A model generated the notes under the pieces. That model ran no database searches. It saw only the letters and a program-made list of their open reading frames with translations, and had not been told where the DNA came from. This document shows positions 16,313 through 24,694 of a stretch of 64,000 nucleotides of DNA, piece after piece; the stretch's first letter is position 1, and each line of letters starts with the position of its first letter. This DNA comes from Amphritea atlantica (GTDB lineage Bacteria; Pseudomonadota; Gammaproteobacteria; Pseudomonadales; Balneatricaceae): NCBI RefSeq assembly GCF_018860855.1, contig NZ_JAHKQE010000004.1:62001-126000 (forward strand), in the 5' to 3' direction. A program made the translations under genes and the position numbers.

Positions 16313-16972
16313 AAACGCCACCGATTCCCAGCTGAAATCATCTAATGCGCGGTATGGTTGTACTACCGGTTCAACCTTAGTCATCGAGACATTGAAGATT
16401 TTCTTGCCGAGCGTGATCTTGATGTCAGCTATGAGTCCATTCGTTTATGGTGCATTATATTCGGCCCCATATACTTCAGGCGATTGAAACGTAAGTACCT
16501 AATACATTCTACATTGACGAAGTTTTCGTGAAGATGGGTGGAAAACAGCACTGTCTGCGGCGAACAGGAAGTTAGGGTGATTGAAGAGGTGGCGTATTCT
16601 TACAGGGCCGTCAGCACGGTAAGGCGGCTAAGCGGTTCTTTAGACGACTACTGTAGAGCCACGCTGGTGAGCCGAGGACAATAGTAACGGATAAGTTGCG
16701 AAGTTATAGTGTTGCTCATCGAGAATTGATACTTGAGACGATTCACTACAGTTTTAGCTTACCAACAACAAAGCAGAGATCTCATATCAGTGACTCGGAT
16801 GAGCGAGTAGGCAATGCGGCGGTTCAAGTCACGCTGGCAGGCTCAGTATTTTGTCAGTGTCCACACTGCTGTTCACAACTTGTTCAATCTCGGGCGGCAT
16901 CTTGTTGCGGTTAAGCACTTCCGAAACCTCGGGAGAAGTGCGTTTGTATGTAGAAAGGATGCAGTGGCCTAA
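16313..16972 (+). pseudogene. IS6-family transposase remnant
   Basis: Translation in successive frames gives an almost full IS6/IS26-type DDE transposase broken by several lesions. Visible pieces in order: KRHRFPAEII then an in-frame TAA, LSHRDIEDFLAERDLDVSYE, a frame change, YIDEVFVKMGGKQH with the first catalytic aspartate (DEVFVK), GKAAKRFFRRLL followed by an in-frame TAG, RTIVTDKLRSYSVAHREL with the second catalytic Asp, another frame change, and RRFKSRWQAQYFVSVHTAVHNLFNLGRHL at the end (read in parts). At least two stops and two frameshifts make it inactive. It marks old insertion activity in the island; a short related fragment is at 21538. Confidence 0.85.
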
Positions 16973-17083
16973 CAGCAGAGCAGGGAGCTTGGCTTTCGTT
17001 GAGACGTTAATTTGTCAGTACTAGGGTTGGGGGCGTCAATCCCATCTCCCTAGTTAAAACACAATTAAATTTGAAAATAGCGT

Positions 17084-18436
17084 TCATTTGAAACATAAAT
17101 CTGCCCATCGAGCCAACCCTTCAGTAACAGAGCTTAGATAGTTTCCACTCGCAATAGGTGTATTGGGAAGCACCGATTTAACAGTCTCTCGCACAATAGG
17201 AGAGCGAGACGAACCGCCTGTTATATACACCACATCCGGAGTGACTTCTCCTTGCAGCAATATCTCTTTAATTAAACTTTTAATCTGACGCATTGGTTCA
17301 GCAATTGATTTTTCCATCTGCTCAGAGAATATTGGGATATCAACCTTCTCAGAGAGTAAATCGATGCTTGCTAGATATTCAGATTGGTCTGAAAGTGCAA
17401 TTTTTGCCTTTTCAGCCTCCCCGACAACCATGTGACCTAATGTTTTTTGATGCAACTGAATAAGCCTTTGTATCTTTTCTGGATACATAGCTTCTGCACG
17501 GAGCCTCTTCAATATTTCTAAATTCTCATACGAATAAAATTTGCGTTGTGCGTTGACATCATTCGTTGCAACAGCCTCCCAAAAAAATATCGTAGGCATT
17601 GCTTTACCTGACTTATAATTTGTTTCCTTACCAAACTCAGGCATGAATCGCTGAAACGCTATAGACATATCTAAATTGTTACCACCCACCGATTTTCCTG
17701 CATGTGCTAAAAGCGTCTCGGGACGGTCTTTTTTTGTTAGCCACTTCGGCCCCATACGTATCATGGAACAGTCAGAGGTACCCCCGCCAATATCAACAAC
17801 GAGTACATTCTTCTCTGACGTTAGGGTTGACTCAAAATCCAAACCTGCTGCAACAGGTTCAAATTGAAACTCAATATGCTTAAATCCAGCCCTAGAAGCA
17901 GCGCTATACAATATTCCTTCTGCCTGAATATTAGATTTTTCGCCACCTAGCGTATTAAAAACCACAGGTCGACCTATGACCGTTTCGGTGATTTCTCGAC
18001 CTAAATACGCTTCTGCTCTGCTTTTGATGTTAGCCATCATGGCACAAACGATATCTTCAAATAATGCTAGTTGGGGTTCTCGTAATTGTAGCGTGCCTAA
18101 AAAGGACTTCGGTGACTTTACGTAGTAGACGTAATCCGGGTCTTCTAGGTATAGATTTAAAGCCTGTTTGCCAAACAGTACATCATCTAATCTAACGTCC
18201 AAACCTTCGGCACGGTTGTCTGACATTGCACGGCTGAGAACGGCTTCACCGGCACTACTCGACGGTGCAATATTTAAGCAACGAAAAAGATACTCAGATA
18301 CCGTTGCACGCGTTGGAGCGCACAATGCCGATAAAATAAACGTTTCGTTCTCTGATAGAGGAATCGTTTGAACATGACCATTCACAACATGCGCAACTGA
18401 ACAATTAGATGTTCCAAAATCAAAGCCAATAGCCAT
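17084..18436 (-). CDS. yegD: Hsp70-family protein YegD
   Basis: A 450-residue actin-like ATPase, exactly the length of E. coli YegD and similar throughout. It begins MAIGFDFGTSNCSVAHV (phosphate 1), has YYVKSPKSFLG, IGRPVVF, FEPVAAGLDFE, VLVVDIGGGTSDCSM (phosphate 2) and VVYITGGSSRSPIV (adenosine site), and ends GLARWADLCFK. Like YegD it lacks the Hsp70 substrate-binding domain, so it is an orphan nucleotide-binding domain with an unknown cellular role. It looks intact although both sides are decayed mobile DNA. A 7-bp hairpin ACTAGGG...CCCTAGT (17020-17054) lies just beyond its 3' end but has no T run. Confidence 0.93.
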   Translation of the reverse strand: MAIGFDFGTSNCSVAHVVNGHVQTIPLSENETFILSALCAPTRATVSEYLFRCLNIAPSSSAGEAVLSRAMSDNRAEGLDVRLDDVLFGKQALNLYLEDPDYVYYVKSPKSFLGTLQLREPQLALFEDIVCAMMANIKSRAEAYLGREITETVIGRPVVFNTLGGEKSNIQAEGILYSAASRAGFKHIEFQFEPVAAGLDFESTLTSEKNVLVVDIGGGTSDCSMIRMGPKWLTKKDRPETLLAHAGKSVGGNNLDMSIAFQRFMPEFGKETNYKSGKAMPTIFFWEAVATNDVNAQRKFYSYENLEILKRLRAEAMYPEKIQRLIQLHQKTLGHMVVGEAEKAKIALSDQSEYLASIDLLSEKVDIPIFSEQMEKSIAEPMRQIKSLIKEILLQGEVTPDVVYITGGSSRSPIVRETVKSVLPNTPIASGNYLSSVTEGLARWADLCFK

Positions 18437-18841
18437 TATTCACTCTCAATACTGTATCTTTATTCACAGATTCATTTTAATTTATTTGTGTACGTTCATT
18501 CACTCATACAACCGCTGTGAATGAGATAGTTTAAAAATCTATACTTTTCTTATCATTTCATATGCTTAATGTTGAAACAGGATGCACCCGAGGCGATCAG
18601 CGGGTAACGATGTACATAGATGATAAAGTCTTTACTAATAGGTGGGTGACATGGTCAGCAGGCTCGAAGATTAAAAATGAATTGTCTTATGGGAAGGGCT
18701 TATTAGCATCTTCCTTAGAAACCGTACCTTACTTGGAATTCCGCAATAAGCCAATCTGCTGCGATGTTTTTTAGTTCGTCGCGTTTTGTACCCCTCGATA
18801 ACCCAGTGAACAAACGCATGGTCGCGATTTCATAAAGTCCA
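18437..18841. other. Degenerate region between yegD and the ICE remnant
   Basis: No intact gene is supported. On the minus strand at about 18715-18840 a frame reads LYEIATMRLFTGLS and then KRDELKNIAADWLIAEFQ; the first half faintly resembles the start of IS5-type transposases, but I am not sure. A plus-strand frame at 18562-18774 has no ribosome site and no recognisable product. The yegD promoter should be in the left part. Confidence 0.35.
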
Positions 18842-19201
18842 CAGATCACTGTGGTCAATGGTGTTTCAGTTTGTGAATCCTACTTTGCCCCAAGCCCAGT
18901 GGCTGGTCTTGGCTGGAGCAGTGCGAAGTCTCCAAACGGTGAAGGTTTGACCGCGAGTCAGTTAAACCAGATGGATTGGAGCCAAGTCAATCTGGATAAA
19001 TGGATAGGTATCTTGTCGATAACAGGCAACCTACCCGGAATACCGTCACTGGATCTGGAAAGACTCACAGGCTCAGGAATTACGCTAACCGTTGATGGAA
19101 ATCGTCAGAGTGCCGCAGACAGAGCCATTGAACGGCTAAACGTAATGGATGCCCAGGAACTGCGTCAGGATGCGACGGAAGAAATTTCGGGGAATAATTG
19201 A
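18842..19201 (+). pseudogene. C-terminal fragment of an ICE protein (TIGR03755/PFL_4711-like)
   Basis: The frame is open from just after a stop at 18833 and translates to PQITVVNGVSVCESYFAP, then PSLDLERLTGSGITLTVDGN, RQSAADRAIERLNVMDAQEL and a natural-looking end EEISGNN. These phrases match the C-terminal part of the integrating conjugative element proteins of the PFL_4711 type, which are about 450 residues; only about 120 remain here and no start codon or ribosome site is visible. The family name is from memory. The product normally acts in the conjugation machinery. A strong terminator at 19249 follows, as expected at the end of a transfer operon. Confidence 0.6.
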
Positions 19202-19248
19202 TTTGATAATTCACCGTATCCGTGTGTGCTAAATTGTTGTTTGGTTCT

Positions 19249-19279
19249 GGATGGCCTGAAATAAGAGGCCATCCTTTTT
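19249..19279 (+). terminator. Rho-independent terminator after the ICE fragment
   Basis: GGATGGCCT and AGGCCATCC form a perfect 9-bp stem with an 8-base loop, followed by TTTTT. It ends the remnant transfer operon on the plus strand; hipA ends just beyond it on the minus strand. Confidence 0.88.
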
Positions 19280-19308
19280 GCTCACAGGAATAGTCACTTT
19301 ACGACTAA

Positions 19309-20625
19309 CTAAATATCGAGCCGCAAGTTTTCTTGTATTTCATCTATCAGTGTTTTTGGTACATCCCGTTCCTCAGCAAGCTGACGCCAAGTTGATACGT
19401 GCTCAATCGTTGCATCAATAATATCGTCGATCTTTTTCTTGTTAAAAACAGGGCTAAGTTTCTCTAAACTATAGAAATCACTTCGTGTAAAGTTATCTCT
19501 TTTACCATTCAAGCTCATCCAATGGCTGTTCACCCATTTGCTGCCTGGTTTATAGCTATAAGCTAAATCATAAGCTGGTGCGAGAGACCATTTGTCTTTT
19601 TTCAGAATAAAGGCAAAGTTCTTTGAGTGGTCGTCATGATTTCGAGCAATGATATTGAACGTCATGCGCTTGAATAGCTGCTCAGCTTCAACAGCAGAAA
19701 GCTTCAACTGTCTGGCAATGCCAAATAACTCTGCGTAAGAAAATGACCCCGGCTTTTTATAATCAACGTGGGCAAGCCCGTTTAGCGTTTGTACGTGTAC
19801 CTTGCTGTTTTTAATTCGATCAAACCGTTGTGTAATAAAGTGGCGTCGATTGCCTTCATGGAGTAAGCGGCATGGCATCATATCGACACCGCATTTGTTA
19901 GCCATTAAATGATAAACAAACTCCATTGCTCCATAGCCTAATGGGTCACCGAAGGTTTCCTGATTTTTGTTATGTTCACTAACGCCGTCAAATTTCATCA
20001 AATAATGAGTAAAACCACTTGGCGCTTTAGCTTGGCCGGAGCGAACTTGAGTAAAATCTTCATTAAATGCTAATACGGCTTTCGGTCGTGCTCCTCCCGC
20101 ACTCATGCCAACAGATAATAAAGACATCATTGCCTCTCTATCGTCTTGGTCATTTTGTTTGAGTTCTACTTCAAAATTACCTCGTGAATCTAAGATTTCT
20201 TGTGCAATTGAAACGAGCGACTGGATTTCTACTTGTTGTGAAGCATTTAAACTTCGTAACTTTGTAGCTGGCGCATACTCAAGAGCTCCCATGCCTCGCT
20301 TTCCCGTATATTGGAGGCGTTGCAGTGGTGTAATGTCACTCGGTGAACGACCTTGACCTGCAACCCATGCGTTGAGAACTGCGTTACCAAAATCATCAGG
20401 TAAGGAGTCAGCTATTAAACCTGGTAGTCCTTTAAAGGTATTGAAATCCAGTTCGGGAAAGCTATAAATGCGATTCGATAATGGCATTTTGATCGGGGAT
20501 AGCTCGACACCTTTTTTTATGAAGCCTGGATCATATTCAAATGCCCCAAGTCCCTTTTCAGTGTCAAAACTCACTGCGCCAACAACATCGTCTTGGTATG
20601 TTATTGTAAGGACTTCCATTACCAT
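19309..20625 (-). CDS. hipA: HipA-family serine/threonine kinase toxin
   Basis: A 438-residue HipA-like kinase, close to the 440 residues of E. coli HipA. The N-subdomain is seen in VGAVSFDTEKGLGAFEYDP, followed by LPDDFGNAV. The kinase core has GGARPKAVLAF and HYLMKFDG, the HipA C-terminal domain has HFITQRFDR, the catalytic loop is NIIARNHDDHSKNFAF and the metal-binding segment is LAPAYDLAYS. E. coli HipA phosphorylates glutamyl-tRNA synthetase; the target here is unknown. The start at 20625 (ATGGTAATGG) overlaps the hipB stop; the second ATG at 20619 is possible. It appears intact and is encoded with its antitoxin. Confidence 0.9.
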   Translation of the reverse strand: MVMEVLTITYQDDVVGAVSFDTEKGLGAFEYDPGFIKKGVELSPIKMPLSNRIYSFPELDFNTFKGLPGLIADSLPDDFGNAVLNAWVAGQGRSPSDITPLQRLQYTGKRGMGALEYAPATKLRSLNASQQVEIQSLVSIAQEILDSRGNFEVELKQNDQDDREAMMSLLSVGMSAGGARPKAVLAFNEDFTQVRSGQAKAPSGFTHYLMKFDGVSEHNKNQETFGDPLGYGAMEFVYHLMANKCGVDMMPCRLLHEGNRRHFITQRFDRIKNSKVHVQTLNGLAHVDYKKPGSFSYAELFGIARQLKLSAVEAEQLFKRMTFNIIARNHDDHSKNFAFILKKDKWSLAPAYDLAYSYKPGSKWVNSHWMSLNGKRDNFTRSDFYSLEKLSPVFNKKKIDDIIDATIEHVSTWRQLAEERDVPKTLIDEIQENLRLDI

Positions 20626-20942
20626 TCTGGTGTTTCCTCATCTTTGTTACTGCGCTGGCCTGAGGCTCTCTGCCTTTTCTTTCCTTGCAGTTTGGCCAGC
20701 TGTAAGGGCGAAATTTCTTGTTTAGGGAGAAATAGATCAATCTGCTGCGTGAGGTCTAATGCCATTAATATAGCAATCATGATCTCGAGCTGAACTTTTC
20801 CCTTTTCTGCATTCAAAACCGTTTTGCGGGCAATGCCAGCAAGCTCGGCAACTTCAGATTGTGTTAGGTCTCGATTTAGTCGAGCTTGCTTCAATCTGTC
20901 GCCGATCTCTTCTGCTAATGCTGTAGCTGTCACACCTTTCAC
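20619..20942 (-). CDS. hipB: HipB-like XRE-family antitoxin
   Basis: A 107-residue helix-turn-helix protein starting with GTG at 20942, with AGGAC just upstream. The HTH is clear: RLKQARLNRDLTQSEVAELAGIARKTVLNAEKG (read in two parts), covering residues ~17-50. The C-terminus is charged (GKKRQRASGQRSNK) and longer than E. coli HipB, perhaps the flexible tail that marks HipB for proteolysis. It should bind the repeats at 20949-21095 with HipA and repress the operon. The gene overlaps hipA. Confidence 0.88.
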   Translation of the reverse strand: MKGVTATALAEEIGDRLKQARLNRDLTQSEVAELAGIARKTVLNAEKGKVQLEIMIAILMALDLTQQIDLFLPKQEISPLQLAKLQGKKRQRASGQRSNKDEETPEW

Positions 20943-20948
20943 TATAAA

Positions 20949-21095
20949 GTCCTATTTTGGTTACGCTATGCGAATTATTGTTACTTAATGTCCTTAATTT
21001 AGGACTTTAATGTAACATTGTCAAACAGTCTCTTCAGTGTCCTTTATTGGTTACATTAAGTCGTATTTAAACTGTTAGTGTAACCATTTAGGGAC
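20949..21095. promoter_or_regulatory. Five operator-like repeats upstream of hipBA
   Basis: Five copies of a GTCC-spacer-GTTAC element in both orientations: 20949-20964 (GTCCTATTTTGGTTAC), 20980-20993 (inverted, GTTACTTAATGTCC), 21002-21016 (GGACTTTAATGTAAC), 21039-21054 (GTCCTTTATTGGTTAC), 21080-21095 (GTAACCATTTAGGGAC). The second and third face each other and form a large palindrome. The array directly abuts the hipB start, so it is probably the HipB/HipBA operator. The motif differs from the TATCC-N8-GGATA boxes of E. coli. Confidence 0.75.
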
Positions 21096-21153
21096 TTTAT
21101 TGGGTTTGTAGCAAGCCCCTTCGAGAGGGGCTGGTTGAGGGGAGACTAGCTGC

Positions 21154-21537
21154 CTAGTTGGAGGGACTATCTGTTTCTTCTTCAGTTATATCGTCATCGG
21201 TTGAAGGCACCGCTTGTTCAACTTCTGCTTCTTTACCCTTAGCTTGAGCAGATTTTCGTGCTCGAATTTCGATATCAATAATGCGTCGAGCAAGTTTGAT
21301 AATGCGCTGTTGCCATCTACACGTTGTTTGTTGCTAAGCACGCTGGATAACACAGAGTGTGTCCATTGAGATCATCAACGCATCTAGTTTGCGAACTAAG
21401 CCGACAAACTGGCTAACCTGAGGCGAGCTGATTCTGGCATTGAAGGTAATCGGGTCGGTGCAGTCAGGTATTTCATCGATGCCATTGGACTCCATCAGTT
21501 TGTCCAAACGAGTTTGTTCGCTGTCTACCGCCTTAGA
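21154..21537 (-). pseudogene. Truncated DUF1845/AcaB-like ICE protein (PFL_4669-type)
   Basis: Minus-strand translation gives VDSEQTRLDKLMESNGIDEI, DPITFNARISSPQVSQFVGL, VRKLDALMISMDTLCVIQRA, an in-frame TAG (21334-21336), then the continuation RWQQRIIKLARRIIDIEIRA and an acidic tail ending TDSPSN. This is the core and C-terminus of the DUF1845/TIGR03761 proteins of integrating conjugative elements, to which the regulator AcaB is related. The N-terminus is missing: the frame meets the IS6 fragment at 21538. Truncation plus the internal stop makes it a pseudogene. The hairpin AGCCCCT/AGGGGCT at 21114-21132 may be its terminator. Confidence 0.65.
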
Positions 21538-21603
21538 CGTCGGGACGGCAAGACGGCTAAGCGGTTCTTTAGACGGTTACTGCAAAGCCGGGGATTCATA
21601 TAA
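21538..21603 (+). mobile_element. Short IS6-family transposase fragment
   Basis: The 21 codons read RRDGKTAKRFFRRLLQSRGF and Ile before a stop. This is the same internal segment as GKAAKRFFRRLL in the larger remnant at about 16620, but it has diverged at several bases. It abuts the DUF1845 pseudogene, suggesting that an IS6-type insertion truncated that gene and was later mostly deleted. Confidence 0.65.
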
Positions 21604-21690
21604 TAAGTGCGACATGCTTTGCTAAAGGTTGTGGCTTGATACTCTTCAGAAGGCCTTCCTGTCGGGTGTTATTTAATCGTAGTCGCGCTG

Positions 21691-22326
21691 TCATTGAATT
21701 TGCATAAGCGCTAGCTTAGCCGCTAATGCTGCTCGATTTTCTAATTGAGTTGTTCGCAAAATACTACTTACTTGATTCTTAATGGTTTGTAGAGCAAAGC
21801 CAGTTTCATTGGCAATCTCTTGATTGCTCAGGCCTGCACTCAAGAGCGCAGCGATACGTTGTTGGGTGTGATTGAGTTTGTCGAACAATGGAAAAGCCTC
21901 GGCGCTGGCAGCGGCCACAGGTGCGACACTGCCTAATAATAACTGCGGTGGAATATACACTCCGCCAGAGATCACCAGATCAAGCGCTTTAGCCATCACC
22001 TCATTGCCGGTCGATTTAGGAATATAGCCAGAGGCGCCGTTTTGCATCGCGGCGGCGACAATCTCAGGGGTTTCTGCCGATGAGATAATCACCACGGCGG
22101 TGCCGGGAAACTGCTGTTTGAGTTGTATTAATCCCTCCACGCCAGCGGCACCGGGCAGGTAGAGATCTAATAACACCAGTTCTATCTCATGATCACTAGC
22201 CAGCGCGGTCATAGCTGCGGGTAAAGAGGCCACTTCAGTGATCTGCCAAGTGGCATTGAGTGCCGAAATAATCTCTTTTAGCCCCTTTCGAATCAGTTCG
22301 TGATCATCTGCCAGAAGAATTTTCAT
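21691..22326 (-). CDS. NarL/LuxR-family response regulator
   Basis: A 211-residue two-component regulator. The receiver domain has the acidic pair Asp7/Asp8, the phospho-acceptor Asp54 (LVLLDLYLPG), and the Lys of IPKST. The C-terminal LuxR helix-turn-helix is LNHTQQRIAALLSAGLSNQE plus ANETGFALQTIKNQVSSIL (residues ~150-190). It is divergent from the ABC transporter operon, and the hybrid kinase at 29718 closes that cluster, so the two are the likely pair. The GTACT repeats in the divergent promoter are candidate binding sites. Confidence 0.9.
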   Translation of the reverse strand: MKILLADDHELIRKGLKEIISALNATWQITEVASLPAAMTALASDHEIELVLLDLYLPGAAGVEGLIQLKQQFPGTAVVIISSAETPEIVAAAMQNGASGYIPKSTGNEVMAKALDLVISGGVYIPPQLLLGSVAPVAAASAEAFPLFDKLNHTQQRIAALLSAGLSNQEIANETGFALQTIKNQVSSILRTTQLENRAALAAKLALMQIQ

Positions 22327-22455
22327 AAATAGGTTGCTCAGTTAAATTTAAATCTAGGTACACCGCCAAAGTATTAAAGTACCTCGCTGCTGTGACAGTG
22401 ATGTTGCAATAAGCCTTTTAAGTCATATACCTGCAATCAAACTGTTATTTAGTCA

Positions 22456-22513
22456 GTACTCAAAGCTTCGGTTACTCGGTACTCGAGTACTTGTTTTTCG
22501 TGTAGGTACTTGA
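22456..22513. promoter_or_regulatory. Three GTACTYRA motifs in the divergent promoter
   Basis: GTACTCAA (22456-22463), the perfect palindrome GTACTCGAGTAC (22479-22490) and GTACTTGA (22506-22513) lie within 58 bp between the response regulator and the ABC transporter gene. Centre-to-centre spacing is about 23-27 bp, close to two helical turns. They are probable sites for the adjacent regulator; this is inference from position and repetition. Confidence 0.55.
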
Positions 22514-22602
22514 AAAATAATGATTTTATTATAACAAAACAGTCACAATTGCCTTCTATTATCCTCAGCCATTAAGCAACATTTGAAAGCGAGGCACAGG
22601 TT

Positions 22603-23766
22603 TTGGCTGAAATTGCGATACGCAAACTGAACAAGTCGTTCGGTGAAACACAGATTCTGGATCAGATTGATCTAACGGTCAGGGACGGTGAGTTTATGAC
22701 CCTAGTTGGCCCATCGGGGTGTGGCAAATCGACACTGCTGCGCATTATTGCCGGTTTAGAATCCCAGACGAATGGCCAGATCAATATCAGCGGACAGCCG
22801 GTGGATCAGCTGCGCCCGAAAGATCGTAACTTGTCGATGGTGTTTCAGTCCTATGCGTTATACCCACATCTTACGGTTAAAGAGAACATTGCCACTCCTA
22901 TTCGTATGCGCAGCTATCGCTGGTATCAACGTCTGCCGTTATTAGCGCAGCTGTTACCCGGTGCGGCTGAACGGCAAGCCGGTATTGATAGCAAGGTGGC
23001 GGCGGTGGCTGAGCTATTACAGATAGAACACTTATTAGATCGCCGTCCGGGTGAGCTTTCCGGTGGCCAACGGCAGCGTGTGGCATTGGGTCGTGCAATG
23101 GTAAGAGACCCCGCGGCCTTTCTGATGGACGAACCACTCTCCAATCTGGACGCCAAGTTACGTGTACATATGCGCACCGAGATCGCTCAGCTACATAAGC
23201 AGCTCGGTACGACATTTATCTATGTCACCCATGATCAGGCCGAAGCGATGACGATGTCGGATCGAATCGCCTTGATGATGGATGGCAAGTTGTTACAGGT
23301 GGCGACCCCTGAAGAGATCTATCGCAATCCGGTGGATGTACGGGTGGCGGAATTTATTGGCAGCCCCAAAATCAATCTGCTGCCAGGGGAGGTTAACCAT
23401 GCGGGTCGTGTGGTGGTTTGTGGATGTCCTCTACGTGTTGCTACTCAGCCGGGACAGACACACATCAGGGTAGGGGTGCGCCCCGAGAACGCCACGGTTT
23501 GTCGCGTTGAGCAGGGTGATATTCAGGGACAGCTGATCTATTTAGAGAACATGGGCGCTGAGTTTTTTGCCCATATCACCATCGATACCCTCGCCGAGCC
23601 GATGTTAGTGCGTTGCGATGTTGAACAGGGGCAACAGTTAGTCTTGGGAGCCACGGTGGGCATCCGTATAAAACCTAAGCACACCCTAGTGTTTGATCAA
23701 CAGGGCCGTCGGGTTGCCTCAGAAAAAGTCGCTGCGGAGGTGCATCATGAATCTGCCACTGCCTGA
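22603..23766 (+). CDS. ABC transporter ATPase (UgpC/MalK type)
   Basis: A 387-residue CUT1-class ATPase. It appears to use TTG at 22603, with GAGG upstream, beginning MAEIAIRKLNKSFGE. Walker A is GPSGCGKST, the Q-loop is MVFQSYALYPHLTV, the signature is LSGGQRQRVALGRAM, Walker B is AFLMDEPLSNLDAKLR and the switch is VTHDQ. A C-terminal TOBE-type regulatory domain follows (VGVRPEN). An insertion of about 25 residues between Q-loop and signature (RMRSYRWYQRLPLLAQLLPG) is longer than in MalK or UgpC. It powers the importer made by the next three genes. Confidence 0.93.
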   Translation: MAEIAIRKLNKSFGETQILDQIDLTVRDGEFMTLVGPSGCGKSTLLRIIAGLESQTNGQINISGQPVDQLRPKDRNLSMVFQSYALYPHLTVKENIATPIRMRSYRWYQRLPLLAQLLPGAAERQAGIDSKVAAVAELLQIEHLLDRRPGELSGGQRQRVALGRAMVRDPAAFLMDEPLSNLDAKLRVHMRTEIAQLHKQLGTTFIYVTHDQAEAMTMSDRIALMMDGKLLQVATPEEIYRNPVDVRVAEFIGSPKINLLPGEVNHAGRVVVCGCPLRVATQPGQTHIRVGVRPENATVCRVEQGDIQGQLIYLENMGAEFFAHITIDTLAEPMLVRCDVEQGQQLVLGATVGIRIKPKHTLVFDQQGRRVASEKVAAEVHHESATA

Positions 23767-24694
23767 AACATCGCCGAGTTTACCTCGTCGTACGAGCCGC
23801 TGGCGCCTCTATCGAGGTGCCGAACAATATGAACGCTTACTGGGTTGGTTTCTCTCGCTGCCCGCTGCGGGGCTTATGTTGTTGTTTCTGATCGGCCCGA
23901 TTGTCGCCGTATTGCTGCTCTCCTTTACGGATTGGCAACTGGGTATGAGTGCTTTTGAATGGATTGGTTTAGATAACTATGCCGAGCTGTTTGGCGATCA
24001 CACTTTCTGGCAATCACTAAAAAATACCATGATCTATGTTGCCATTGTGGTGCCCGGTTCTGTTTTGCTCGGGTTGGGTGCCGCCATGCTGATCGAAGCG
24101 GGTAAGCAGGGTAAATCGTTCTATCGGGCGGTCTATTTTTTACCGGTCATGGCCACATTGATCGCTATGTCGATTGTCTGGCAGGTGATCCTTCATCCTG
24201 ATTTTGGGTTATTGAACCTGATACTAAAAGAGCTTGGCATCACAGGCCCCAACTGGCTACAGGATGGCGACCTCGTGTTGTATGTGCTCTGTGGCATTGG
24301 TATTTGGCAGCAAGTAGGGTTCAATTTAGTGCTGTTCCTCTCCGGTTTAATGACGATCCCATCACACCTTTATGAGGCTGCTGAGATGGATGGGGCAAGC
24401 TCAGCTTGGGATCGTTTCCGGTTGGTGACCTGGCCACTGCTTGGCCCGATCACACTGTTTGTGCTGGTGATCACCTCTAGCAAGGCATTTCAGGTGTTTG
24501 ACACGGTGCAGGTATTAACCAAAGGGGGGCCAAATAAAGCCTCCGAAGTGTTGCTATACACCATGTATACGGAAGCCTTTGAGTATTTCCGCACCAGTTA
24601 TGCCGCCGCCATTACCGTTGTTTTTCTATTTTTTGTGCTGCTGCTCACCCTGATCAAAACCCGTTTTGTTGAACGTAAGGTGCACTACTCATGA
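23747..24694 (+). CDS. ABC transporter permease (UgpA-like)
   Basis: A 315-residue inner-membrane permease. The ATG at 23747 has GGAGG 6 bases upstream and overlaps the end of the ATPase gene by 20 bp; the frame opens earlier at 23693 without a site. It has six expected membrane segments and the cytoplasmic EAA loop, EAAEMDGASSAWDRFRLVTWP, near residues 205-225. KGGPNKASEVLLYTMYTEAF is typical of UgpA/MalF-class sugar and glycerophosphate permeases. It forms the channel together with the next gene. Confidence 0.92.
   Translation: MNLPLPETSPSLPRRTSRWRLYRGAEQYERLLGWFLSLPAAGLMLLFLIGPIVAVLLLSFTDWQLGMSAFEWIGLDNYAELFGDHTFWQSLKNTMIYVAIVVPGSVLLGLGAAMLIEAGKQGKSFYRAVYFLPVMATLIAMSIVWQVILHPDFGLLNLILKELGITGPNWLQDGDLVLYVLCGIGIWQQVGFNLVLFLSGLMTIPSHLYEAAEMDGASSAWDRFRLVTWPLLGPITLFVLVITSSKAFQVFDTVQVLTKGGPNKASEVLLYTMYTEAFEYFRTSYAAAITVVFLFFVLLLTLIKTRFVERKVHYS

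Noticed and set aside
18715-18840. Minus-strand frame with LYEIATMRLFTGLS as a possible IS5 transposase start
   Set aside because: Only about a dozen residues look right and the continuation does not fit; too weak for a mobile-element call.
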